From contig CM060692.1 of the NCBI GenBank assembly GCA_030686995.1, positions 121,122,796 through 121,186,795 on the forward strand: a DNA stretch of 64,000 nt, given 5' to 3'. Position numbers and translations under genes: made by a program. The notes under the pieces were generated by a model that was not told the origin of the DNA, ran no database searches, and saw nothing but the letters and a program-made list of their open reading frames with translations. Position 1 is the first letter of the stretch; every line of letters begins with the position of its first letter. This stretch comes from Artemisia argyi. Its lineage: Eukaryota > Streptophyta > Magnoliopsida > Asterales > Asteraceae. This document shows, in pieces, positions 1 to 33,346 of the stretch.

Positions 1-23128
<23,128 letters not shown>

Positions 23129-23243
23129 TGAATAGAGGACGGCGGTTAACAATCGAATCGAACTGAGTAATTTGATTTGATTATTGTTGGAGATCTAGTA
23201 GTATGAGTACACAAGACGTTACTTATAGGGTTTTTCTATGATC

Positions 23244-23252
23244 TTTTATATA
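23244..23252 (-). promoter_or_regulatory. TATA box of the ECA3 gene
   Basis: On the minus strand the sequence reads TATATAAAA, ending about 115 bases upstream of the ECA3 start codon. The same block occurs in the duplicated ECA3 5' end near 59750, where it reads CTATAAAAG. Position and composition support a core promoter; the transcription start was not determined. Confidence 0.55.
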
Positions 23253-23256
23253 ATTT

Positions 23257-24182
23257 GTGTTTTAAATGAGCACACCGTCTAGTAACTCTTTGAGCATAAG
23301 GTGTGTGTTTCATCACTAACCTTTTAAACTTAACTAATTTTCAAATTCAACCCATACACTAAAATTAATATTTTATTTAATAACTAACATAACATTTAAA
23401 ACACGAATTATATTAAACATATAACTAAAGTTTGGGCTCTTTAACCCATTTTCTCTTCCAAACCGACCCGCCAAGTTATCCGTTCATAAACGGGTAAGAA
23501 CTTAACACCGACACTGTTCCCTCTCCCTCACATGCACAGGCTTTTTTGGGGTCCGACTGATGAAACTCTGGTGGCCGAGATCCAACACCGCTGTTGCGTT
23601 GCCCGAACCACTATGCATAACCCGATGCAGCTACAGTAGAAATATAGTTTTTTATTCATTGTGTGGTCCAGAGAGTGCTCAGGTGTCCTTGGTATACTGT
23701 AGCTCTCTTTTTAGCCACATCTTATACTTCCTGATCTTCATAGTCTCGACCCTTCTCAGAAAAATAAGAGAAAAAAAATAAAAAAAAATAAGACAGATTC
23801 AGTTGCGATAAGGTTTGACTTTTTTTTTATTATTATTTTCTGAATTGTTGTTGCTTTTGTTATTCCATATGTTGTCCATGTCTGATATGTAGTTGCGGTT
23901 CAGGCAGTTATTTTAGATTTGAAATTGCTCTCTTATTTAATATGATTAGGCCTTTCTTCTTTTGCTTTTGCCATTTTAATTAACTTAGTTGATTTATAGG
24001 GTTGCATCTTCATAATACTACATGTGTGTTCCTGTTAGGTTAAATGTGGTTGACCATTTAATGCGCCGATTTAAGAGGGTCTCATTTAATGTTTATTAGG
24101 GTGTTTGCTGTTTAGGGTTGGTCTTTGTTAATCCTTAAATGTAACTGTGTGTTTAATGTGCCAATTTATATAAAAAAAAATA

Positions 24183-24217
<35 letters not shown>

Positions 24218-24540
24218 GTTTTTTTTTTTTTTTTTTTTACCTTTAAAATATAAGTGTAAAAATTATGGTTGCTTAAAATTGTGTTTCTGATATCCCAACG
24301 GATGGTGTCTATATGTTTATAGCCTTATTTAACGCGCCTATTTGCCACACTTTTTTCCCTTTTGTGTTTTATAAACACTGTCTCCATTTTCCTTCCATGC
24401 CCTGACTTTTGTTATCTTTTTTCCTTTTTTTTTTCTTTTTTTTTTGCCAAACCATAACTTTGCGATGTATTTGTTAATCATGATAACTTTTTATAGACTT
24501 TTTGTCATTATCGTAACTTTAACATTTTCATGCTATCTCA
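23257..24540. other. Spacer between the ECA3 promoter and the Helitron coding region
   Basis: AT-rich, with no gene I can support. The 5' end of the large Helitron should lie here, but I could not find a TC start followed by a family-like 5' sequence. A 23560-23781 frame has no recognisable content. An A-run/T-run palindrome lies at 24171-24238. Confidence 0.6.
24171..24238. repeat. Poly-A followed by poly-T palindrome
   Basis: An A-rich run with few interruptions is followed directly, through ctg, by a pure T run of 21 bases. The two halves could fold into a long A:T hairpin. It lies just upstream of the Helitron coding exons. Confidence 0.85.
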
Positions 24541-27500
24541 TTGGTCTTCGATTTTGCTCTTCTAATTATGAACTGCACGTTAAAAAATGATCCTAAAAAA
24601 CAACGGAAACAACTCCTCCAAAATCCACAAACACATAACGCTATCAATCTACATGGGTGTACACAACATCCATCTGGCCCATCTTCGGCCTCTGTTTCTG
24701 CTGCTGCTTCTTTCGCTTCAGCCGCTACACCTGCTTTCAGTTGTGGTTAGTTTTGACTCTTCGCACTATTTATCGTATCTAATAATCTTATACCTTTTTC
24801 CCCTAACTGTTAATGCTATTTCAGGTGAGCCTTATTCAGGCCCGCTGACATTGGACTTTGCATCACAAACAGTTCGACGTGCTCCATATGAATACTCAGA
24901 TTTAAATAGATGTTATTCCACCACCATAGGCCCACACCTGTACCGTAAAGAAGTGCCTCACACCAGCCAAGCACCGCTACCGCTGGAAAAAAATTTCAGT
25001 TCCCACCGACTAAAAAGATCTGCCTTAAAAACTGGCCTAGGTCATTTTTCCATTTGTTACAATTGCTGTTTTAGTCTACATTTACTCTTTGCTGCTACAC
25101 TCATCCCATTTGTGACCATTTTACAGATGTAGATACATGTAGTCGCAAAAGGCAGAGGAAGACCAAAATGGCCACCAAAGATGTAGATGACAATGCCATT
25201 AAGGGGGTGTTTGATAGCCTCTTAATAGGCTTGTCCCTGGTTCGGTCAGCATGGTTGTTTGTTTGATAAAAGTTTTTTTGTTGCTTAGTGAATCCACTAG
25301 GTGTCTATTGGTTCAGTAATCAAGACATGCAAATTCATTCAGCATCTCCTTTGAAAGCCTATTTTAATATGATTTTATTTATAATGTCCGTCCTTTCTAC
25401 ATATTCATCTTACTACTTTTATTAAATGAACATTTTTGTATATAACGTCATTTGAAGGCCAATTTTAAATGAACATTTTTATTTAACGGTGCGTCCTTTT
25501 TACATATGTATGTTACTTTTATTTATTATTATATTTTTAATTCGTAACTTTTTTTTTTTTTTCATCTTAACTTTTGCAACTTTATCTCCTTCACTGGTAT
25601 GTATCTTAACAAGGTTGTGAGATGTGCAAAAATATTATGTAAGCGAATATATACTAGGATTAATTTCATATATCACCCTACTTTTATGATTAATTCATAT
25701 ATACCCTAATGTACAATATTTTTAATGCATGTTTGGGTATATATGAAATTTCAAACACAAGAAAATAACAATATACGACGTATAAGAAAAATGTTTAAAT
25801 TTTCAACAATTAATTTTACATAATACGTGTATTCAGAACGCTTGTCAAACAACAAGTTTCATTCAGAAACACTTTGGTTCAGAGCCTTTAAATCATTCAG
25901 AGTCTTTAAATCATTCAGCGCTAAATCACTTAGTTTTGTCAAACAGCCCCTAAGTCTCTTATTCAACCGTGTTTAGACTCCAATCCACAGACTAGTGTTA
26001 TCGCAGATCAAAATGCCTTATCTCAGCCTCTGCATCAGTGTGAGCCAATGACTTTTTTTATAAACAAATTTATTTAACGCGTGCAATTGATACCTCCTTA
26101 TATTTGACAATGAACGCTCGCAAATATTATTATGCTTTTTGTTATTGCCAACATCAGAAACACGTATACTTGCACATACACTTTGCGCTTAACTTTTTTC
26201 AAACTTTTCCTTTGACAGCAAAAACACGGCCAAGTGATGGCGATGAGTTAAGACATATAAATAAGAAAAGATGTTTGGCCCAACAGTCGAAAGATAAACA
26301 AATGCCAACGGGTTTGGCCACACACTCGCTTGAATAACATTTGTCATCAAGTAGTTTGGAAGGTGCTTCAGCCACCGGCATATGTGATTCCACTCAGCAA
26401 CTACGTGATGATACAAACAGGGGTGAGTATCGCCATTTCTGTCCCACCACATTGCATAACAATTTCATAACATCTTTTCCATGTTCACTTCATCTGAAGA
26501 TTCTAACTACTATACTTTATTTTTATTCATTGCAGAGACGCTTGATTCTAACACCAATGACAATAGGCCTTTTAGCCGACAGCAAAAGAGCCCCCACCCA
26601 GTAAATGATGTGACCAACCGTGCTGTTGCACGCCATTTATCTTCAAGTGATTTACAAAGTAGTTCAGCTAGCGATGTTTGTGACACTATCCAGCAATCAG
26701 ACGATGAGGTAACCCAAGGTATATACAAAGAAATTTAGTCCACCACAGGCAAACCATGATTGACCTACCTTCCATGCATATTACACTTCGCATATGTATT
26801 TTGCTTAACAGAGTTCTGATTCTTACCTTGCAGAAACAAATGATATAAACACAAAATCTTCGGGCCGGAGAGCTACTAATATAAAAAATCACCAGCCTAA
26901 CCATCATCAGAATGCAGGTAAATAAAAAAAATATATTTTTTTTACAGCTTGCCTTTTATCCACATCCATTACCTTTAGCTTTCTAATTCGCGGTGCGTTT
27001 CCAATCAGTGCAGATGAATCACCTGTGTATGAGGATTTAGGAGATTGTAATGAGCGATGCCGTTATTGCAACGCTGCCTTTTGGTATGGAGAACGACTGA
27101 AAGGCCATCGTCAAACCAAGTATCATTTGTGCTGCGGAGATGGTAAAGTCTACATGCGCTCTGAGCTAGATCCACCAGAATACATCAAACAACTACTTGC
27201 AGATGCTACTTTTATGCACAATATACGCGCTTACAATCAGATGTTTGCAATGACTTCATTTGGTGCAAACATTGACAACACAGTCAACCAAGGAAGAGGA
27301 CCGTACATCTTTAAAGTTTCAGGTAAGATATACCATCAGATTGGCTCACTTTGTCCTACCGGTGATGACAAGCCATGTTTCTTGCAGCTATACATCTACG
27401 ACACAGAAAATGAAGTGCAAAACAGAATGAACCACTTTACAGGTTCTGACGGAAGTTCACTGGATCCGGAGATAGTCCAAGGGCTGATAGAATTCTTAGA

Positions 27501-27797
27501 CGCTCACAATGAATTGGTTCAAGTTTTTAGAACAGCGCGTGATAAGTGTGCGCAAAATGATATCCCTGAATTTAAAGTTAGGCTTTATAATGGTGATGGT
27601 GCAAGAGGTTATGAGCTGCCTACATCATGGGCTGTTGGAGCTATAGTTTTTTATAGTGGCCCAACAACCGAAACAGATTATGATATTATCATTGAGTATA
27701 GAGATGGGCCGGCAAAAAGGATCAACAAACTTCATCAATCGTACATGTCACTTCAGTTTCCACTCATCTTCATATATGGACAAACAGGATATCATAT
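24541..27797 (+). pseudogene. Helitron Rep/helicase, N-terminal exons
   Basis: Phase-consistent exons: up to 24745, 24825-25040, 25127-about 26034 (split by a MITE), 26219-26422, 26536-26718, 26834-26917, and 27014-27797. All checked junctions are phase 1 and GT-AG. The last exon carries the conserved Cys-rich start CNERCRYCNAAFWYGERLKG and the Helitron_like_N region up to YGQTGYH, where the Tekay-like element interrupts it. Exon 26219-26422 has an in-frame TAA at 26335. The first exon start is uncertain. Two exons (26219-26422 and 26536-26718) share an HLSSS-L-x-x-x-SA motif and look like an exon duplication. Confidence 0.72.
25203..25950. mobile_element. Tourist-like (PIF/Harbinger) MITE inside a Helitron exon
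   Basis: Flanked by TAA on both sides (25200-25202 and 25951-25953). Termini are GGGGGTGTTTGATAG on the left and, reverse complemented, GGGGCTGTTTGACAA on the right. A 3-bp TWA duplication with GGGG-TGTTTG ends is typical of Tourist MITEs. There is no coding capacity. Removing it and one TAA restores an open Helitron exon reading across DDNAIKSLIQPC. Confidence 0.78.
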
Positions 27798-28199
27798 TGT
27801 GACAACCGGCAATTTAGGGAGCCATTTTGAAAACCCACATTACGTTAAAGTTCGTTCATAAATTTTATATGGAATTTTTATTCGCAACAAACTTGTAAGA
27901 CCAATTTTATGGTTAATTATATTTTATGTCGTTATGAGATTTGAGATTTATTTAATGATTCGTTATGAAATTTTACTTGGTGATGTATTTTTAAATTCTC
28001 ACTTGGTACTACGTTGACTCCAGCACTAGGATTACCTAACGGGAAATTTTATGACTCGTTTTACGAGTCCGACTACATTTAATTATTTACGGGATGTTTC
28101 GTGAGATATTAAACGTTTGAAATGAGTTCGGGTTTCGGGCCATATGTTTTACACTTACCCATTTCTTTACCCACTCATAATTATTAGTAATATTATTAC

Positions 28200-28230
<31 letters not shown>

Positions 28231-29890
28231 TAAAAGTTTTTTTTTTTTTTTTTAAAAAAAGAAAAAAGAAAAGAGTTAATAACAAAGTGTCCTTGTTGGT
28301 TCGGTTCACACACAACACCAACACCCTCACTTCCACACTCCTCTCTCTCTCTCCTTTCTTCTTCTTGACAAACCCTAGCCGCCCCATAAAAACCGGCCAC
28401 CACCACTGTCACCGCCAGCTACCATTCAACACCACCACCATTTTCTAACTCCCCATCATCTAATCTCTTAGATCTACCCCTACACACGCCCCATAACTCC
28501 ATTTTTCATCTCGAATCACCACTATTTTCACCACCATTCACTTGTTTTCGAAGGGTTATCACGGTTGGAGTTTTATAGATCGAAGGTGAGGCGAGTTTTA
28601 CTCGTATTTTTGATAAAAACGTGACCAAGGGTCACGACATGATGAGATTCGGTTGGGTCTTCATATAAAAACGTGTAATACTTATGGGTTTTTGATTGGA
28701 AACATGTTTTCTTAAAGTTTTGGTATCCGGGTTGGTTTTCTTGATGGTTCGATTCGAACCGTGAGTCTAAGACTCACGGTTTGGTTGTTGATCCGAGCCA
28801 TGGGGCTCGATTTGCTTGCCACTTTTGGTCTTGAAATTGTGGCTCATGTTCTTGCTTGCGTTGGTTTTGGTTCGACTCATTGGAGTCACGGCTCGATGCC
28901 GTATATTGGTTGTTATTGCCGAGACCCTTGTGGTCGACTTGGCATTTGGGTGTGCTCCTTGGAGCTTTACTTGTGACCCCTTGATTTTGGTTCGAGCCAT
29001 TGTGGCTCGTGGTGTGTACCGAGACTCATTTGAGTCGAGTAGACTCGGGTTTGGCTTGGTAAACCATCCCGAATGTGAACTTTGGTTATATTTGTTTCCT
29101 TATGATTTTCGTTGTTAACTTGGTTTTGGATTTGGCTTGGTTGATTATTTTGGCCGAATACTTGTGGGTCGAGACCACGTTTGGTCTCGACAATGGATAT
29201 TGGTATTGTGAAGTTGTTGACGAAAAGTGTGATTGGGGACCGATTGTGAGACGGTCACTTAGAATGACGGAGATAGGTTAGTCGGGTGCCGTAGTCGGAC
29301 CCTATTGTTGTAGCACGTGGATTGGGATTGTTTTGGACGGAGATGTATTGATTCTTATGACATTTGCATATTATTTTGGACTTGGACAATGAGCCAAGAG
29401 TCATGACTCGGACATGTGACCATTTCGTGTGACTCGATAACTATTTACAATTTAAAACATAAATAATAAAACTCGTAATAATAATTATTGGTAATATAAA
29501 CGTTTATATGAATATATAGACGTGAATAACGTATATATAATTGTATAAATGCGTATATTAATAATAATAAAAATCACGAGTCATATTATAAATAATACGA
29601 CTAAATATATTAGGCTACGAGAGTAGCGTAATATTATTGGAAGTATTGTTATAATTAAATATTATAAATACCGAGCAATTCTCGACGATTACTAAATATT
29701 AAATGAAATGTTATTTTATATATATATATAACGAGTAAACCTATCGAGTTATGCGGAGTCGTGGCCACTTGAGTCCAGGTAAGTTATTGTTTGTGACTTT
29801 TGTGTTGTCACGGATATATGACGATTAATATAAACATTTTCTATAACTTAATAACTTACTTAACCGAAAGGTTGAACCGAGTTATTTGAC
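27798..29890 (+). repeat. 5' LTR of the Tekay-like element, 3'-truncated
   Basis: Matches 36234-38390 with roughly 1-2% substitutions by eye, then loses homology at gttatttg. About 1.45 kb of LTR tail is missing. The shared part contains a short (ATT)n run and the stem-loop chain described separately. Confidence 0.88.
28053..29191 (+). repeat. Chain of short perfect stem-loops inside the Tekay-like LTR
   Basis: At least twelve perfect inverted repeats with loops of 1-5 bases. Examples: 28053-28069 (GACTCG, loop 5), 28592-28604 (CGAGT), 28620-28636 (CGTGACC), 28746-28760 (GGTTCG), 28758-28780 (ACCGTGAGTCT, 11-bp stem), 28794-28809 (CGAGCC), 28874-28887 (GACTC), 28954-28965 (GCTCC), 28993-29009 (CGAGCCA), 29023-29036 (GACTCA), 29036-29047 (CGAGT), 29168-29191 (GTCGAGACCA, 10-bp stem). 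Most are built on GAGTC/GACTC or GAGCC/GGCTC. The same set recurs in the 3' LTR at about 36489-37699. No coding feature explains it. Confidence 0.85.
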
Positions 29891-30198
29891 CATCGCCCGC
29901 CAGCCCGCCAAGCCGAAGCATCTTCTATTATTTTGAGGTATTATGAGATATTTGAGATGATTATTAGATTTGGGATTTCTTGAGATGATTTGAGGTTTAT
30001 TGATTTAGTAATAAGATGGCGTTTCGAGGAATTATATGGTCTAATTGTTTTATAAATGTTTTAGTAATGTGGTATTTGAAATTCTTTATTAAGATTATAT
30101 GATTGAATTATTTGATGAGGATTTTTGGTATGGTATTTTGAGTTGCGATTTAGTTTATTTGAAACACTTACACCTACCCTACGCCGTTGTCACAAACC

Positions 30199-31299
30199 AT
30201 GGCCTCCCATATGCCCGATGTTGTCGAGGATATTCTTACCGCACCGGTATTACCAGCACAGTTCACTATGGCATCTGATGATCCTTACCAGATTGCCATG
30301 CTTTCAGCTACTGTGCCGCAGACAGATTCTACTTCAGCACTGCCTGCTGCATCTACGCAGGGACCCTCATCTTCTCTAGGGCTCCCTGGTACATCGAGGC
30401 AGCTTACTCTTCATCAGGGTTTGGTTCGTGTGGCCCCACGCTTTGCCCACCGAGCTACGACACGTATGTCGGTACGCCCTACTTCACCACCTTTACAGAT
30501 AGATGCTCACTCTCTTCTGTCAGAGGCGCCACCCACATCATTGCGTCGTTGTCCTAGATCACCTACCACATCTCCACATGGTTCACCTGTTAGGAGACGA
30601 CGATTGATGATGTACTCTTCCGATAAGGAGGAGGAGGAGTACGAGGGTGAGGATGAGGTTGATGACCCTGAGGAGGAGGATGACCCTCAGGAGGCTGAGC
30701 AGAGTGGTGATGATGACCCTGAGGAGGAGGATGATCCTCAGGAGGAGGAGATGCCTGATGATGATGATCTGTTAGTACCACCAGCTCAGGCTGAGGAGCC
30801 TGATTCACCTATACACCCGATTGAGCCTGTTTCACCCGACCATCCGTTTCTGTTTGATTCACCACCTGGTAGTCCAGTGGCGTCGGATGCATCCTCTGAG
30901 GTTTCTGCTGAGCAGGCAGAGTTAGGTGAGAGTGGCAGGTTGTGGGCTCAGATTACTGCCCAAGGCGAGAAGATCTCGCGATTATCTGATCGACTTGAGA
31001 GAGTTATTGGAGAGTTTATAGTGGATTTGAGAGTTGGCATGACTGTTGTTGAGGGCAGGTCGATTGAGATGAGGAGAGTTTTGATGGAGGTTCATGAGCA
31101 GATCGCGAGTTTACAGCGAGGTTTTGTCACAGCTCGAGAGGCCGACCGCAAGTTATGGCAGCGAAACACCGAGCTAGAGAAGGAGGTGGCAGACCTCAGG
31201 AGAGACAACGACACCCATAGTGTGGAGCTAGGATCATTATGGAGAGATCTTGATGGCTTGAGGCAGGAGTTGAGGAGCCTCCGCCAGCAGCGTGGCTAG
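30199..31299 (+). CDS. Pre-gag ORF of the Tekay-like element, 366 aa, acidic then coiled coil
   Basis: An intact ORF between the truncated 5' LTR and gag. The ATG at 30199 is in a strong plant context (accATGGcc). Residues 1-130 are rich in Pro, Ser and Thr. An acidic block follows with a repeated DDPEEEDDPQE pattern. The C-terminal third (from about LWAQITAQGEKISRLSDRLE) has heptad-like spacing expected of a coiled coil and ends LRSLRQQRG. I recognise no enzymatic domain. A comparable ORF with the same position and layout lies in the gag-only element (47295-48329). Its openness contrasts with the broken gag and pol beside it. Function unknown. Confidence 0.72.
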   Translation: MASHMPDVVEDILTAPVLPAQFTMASDDPYQIAMLSATVPQTDSTSALPAASTQGPSSSLGLPGTSRQLTLHQGLVRVAPRFAHRATTRMSVRPTSPPLQIDAHSLLSEAPPTSLRRCPRSPTTSPHGSPVRRRRLMMYSSDKEEEEYEGEDEVDDPEEEDDPQEAEQSGDDDPEEEDDPQEEEMPDDDDLLVPPAQAEEPDSPIHPIEPVSPDHPFLFDSPPGSPVASDASSEVSAEQAELGESGRLWAQITAQGEKISRLSDRLERVIGEFIVDLRVGMTVVEGRSIEMRRVLMEVHEQIASLQRGFVTAREADRKLWQRNTELEKEVADLRRDNDTHSVELGSLWRDLDGLRQELRSLRQQRG

Positions 31300-31490
31300 A
31301 TGCTTGGGTTATGTTGTCCTGTTGCTTTCTACACCGAGGAGTGTTCGGTTAGAAAAGCTAGTTATCATATTTTGATGTATTTTGTTCAGTATTCGTCTCT
31401 TTTGGAACGATTAGCATGTTTTGTGTTTTCCAGTAGTTGGAACGATGTTGGATCTCTATTGTATGGTTGATGGCTATTAGTATATGATCA

Positions 31491-33346
31491 ATGGCCCCAC
31501 GACGAAACCCTGTTAGAGCTACCAGAACTGGTCCTGCAGTGACTACCCCTGGTCGCCGAGGACGCCGACCTACTCGAAATGTTGAAACCCCTACTCCTGA
31601 AAACCTGGACGCTACTAACCGCAACAACAGGAATCAAAATGTTGATGTTCAGGGAGACAATGATCATGTTCCACTTAATTCACCTACTGTGGATCAAGCA
31701 ATGATCAATCAACTTGTCGAGCAAAGAGTTGCTGAACTACTAGCTGAGTCAAATCATTCCAACAATTCTGCTGGGACTTTTCCACCTGTTCGTGCTAATG
31801 GATGTCAATACAAGGAGTTCAAGATTTGTGGACCCATTGAGTTTGGTGGAACTGAAGGAGTAGTTTACTTGGTCAGATGGATTGAGAAGATTGAGTCAGT
31901 GTTCAATGTCAGTGGTTGTGCGGAGAATGCGAAGGTAAAGTTTGCTTCTTTTACTTTCAAGGATGAAGCTTTAACTTGGTGGAACAATTACCGAAATTCC
32001 GTTGGGAGTGATGTAGCTTATGCTATGACTTGGGAGCAATTTAAGTCTCTGCTGATTCAGACTTATTGCCCAAGGAATGAGGTTAAGAAGCTAGAGATTG
32101 AGTTCTAGAATCACAAAGTGAAGGGTACTGATATGGCAACTTACAATCGTCGTTACCAGGAGTTGGCCTTGCTTTGTCCAGATATGGTAAAAACTGAGAC
32201 TCAAAAGATCGAGAGGTATACTGATGGGTTGCCTGTAGCTACAAGGAATGATGTGATTTCTGCTAAGCCTGCAAACATCCATGAGGCAATCACAATTGCT
32301 CAACAACTTATGGATTCGTTGGAATTGGAAGGAGCTGATAAGGATAAGAATGGAAAGAGAAAGAGAGACCATCACTCTAAGGGTAATGATCACCGAAACA
32401 AGAGACAAGCTAAGGCTTATGCTATTGGGAATGGATATAAGAAGAACCAGAACAGTGATGCACCCAAGTGTGGTCGTTGCCACTAGCATCATACTGGATG
32501 GTGTAGTGTGAGATGCCAGAACTGCTCAAAGAAAGGACATACAGCTAAGGATTGTAGAGCTCGACCTGTTGCTATGGTTCAAGCTACTCCTGAAATGAGA
32601 AATAAGGTAGACGTTACTTGTTATGGGTGATGAAAGAAGGGACACTATAGGAACGAGTGTAGAGAATCGTGGAACCGAGGAAATCAAGGCTCGGGTGGTA
32701 ATGGGTACAATCATGGAAACCGTGGAGCTGGAGGAAACCGTGGACGACAAGATAACGGGGACCAACGTGTGGAAGCTGGAGCTGCTCAGGGAAGAGTGTA
32801 TGCACTCGGGAACGAGAGAGGAGAAGATCCGAACGTCGTTACTGGTACGTTCCTTCTCAATAATCGTTATGCTTCCATACTATTTGATATTGGTGCCGAT
32901 AGGAGTTTTGTGTCCACTACGTTTGCACCCTTACTAGAGAAACCCCCGATGGCCTTAGGAATTGGATATGATATAGAGTTAGCAAATGGGAATATAGAAA
33001 GGATTAATACTATCATTCGCGGTTGCACGTTAAATTTCTTGAATCACCCTTTCAACATAGATCTTCTACCCGTCACGTTAGGAAGTTTCGATGTCATCAT
33101 TGGTATGGATTGGTTGTCGAAGTATCGTGCTCACATACTTTGCGACGAGAAGATCGTGTGTGTACCTTACAGAAAAGAAATCCTAAATATATTAGGAGAT
33201 CGAAAGGATTCGAGGAGCCCATCCCAGTTAGCAGTTATTTCTTGCACTAAGTTACCAAAGTTAATGGAGAAAGGATGTTACCTTTTCTTAGCTCAAATTT
33301 CTGAGAAAGGAGGGACGGAGAAAAAAAGGAAAGGTACATTGGAAAT
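31491..33346 (+). pseudogene. Broken gag-protease of the Tekay-like element
   Basis: One frame from ATG 31491 through protease with in-frame stops at 32106 (TAG), 32484 (TAG, inside the first zinc knuckle after KCGRCH) and two adjacent TGA codons near 32628. Visible domains: gag core with WWNNYRNSVG, CCHC knuckle CQNCSKKGHTAKDC, then the protease region with NNRYASILFDIGADRSF. The catalytic triplet normally reads D-S/T-G; here it is D-I-G, so the protease would be dead even without the stops. A frameshift in an A-rich stretch near 33320 separates it from pol. Confidence 0.88.

Noticed and set aside
23560..23781. Candidate 5' exon or terminus of the large Helitron
   Set aside because: No TC start with family-like sequence and no phase-compatible splice into 24825.
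28761..29281. Overlapping ORFs of 60-100 codons in the Tekay-like LTR, repeated at 37269-37789
   Set aside because: They lie in LTR sequence full of hairpins, occur on both strands, and show no domain; they are shadows.
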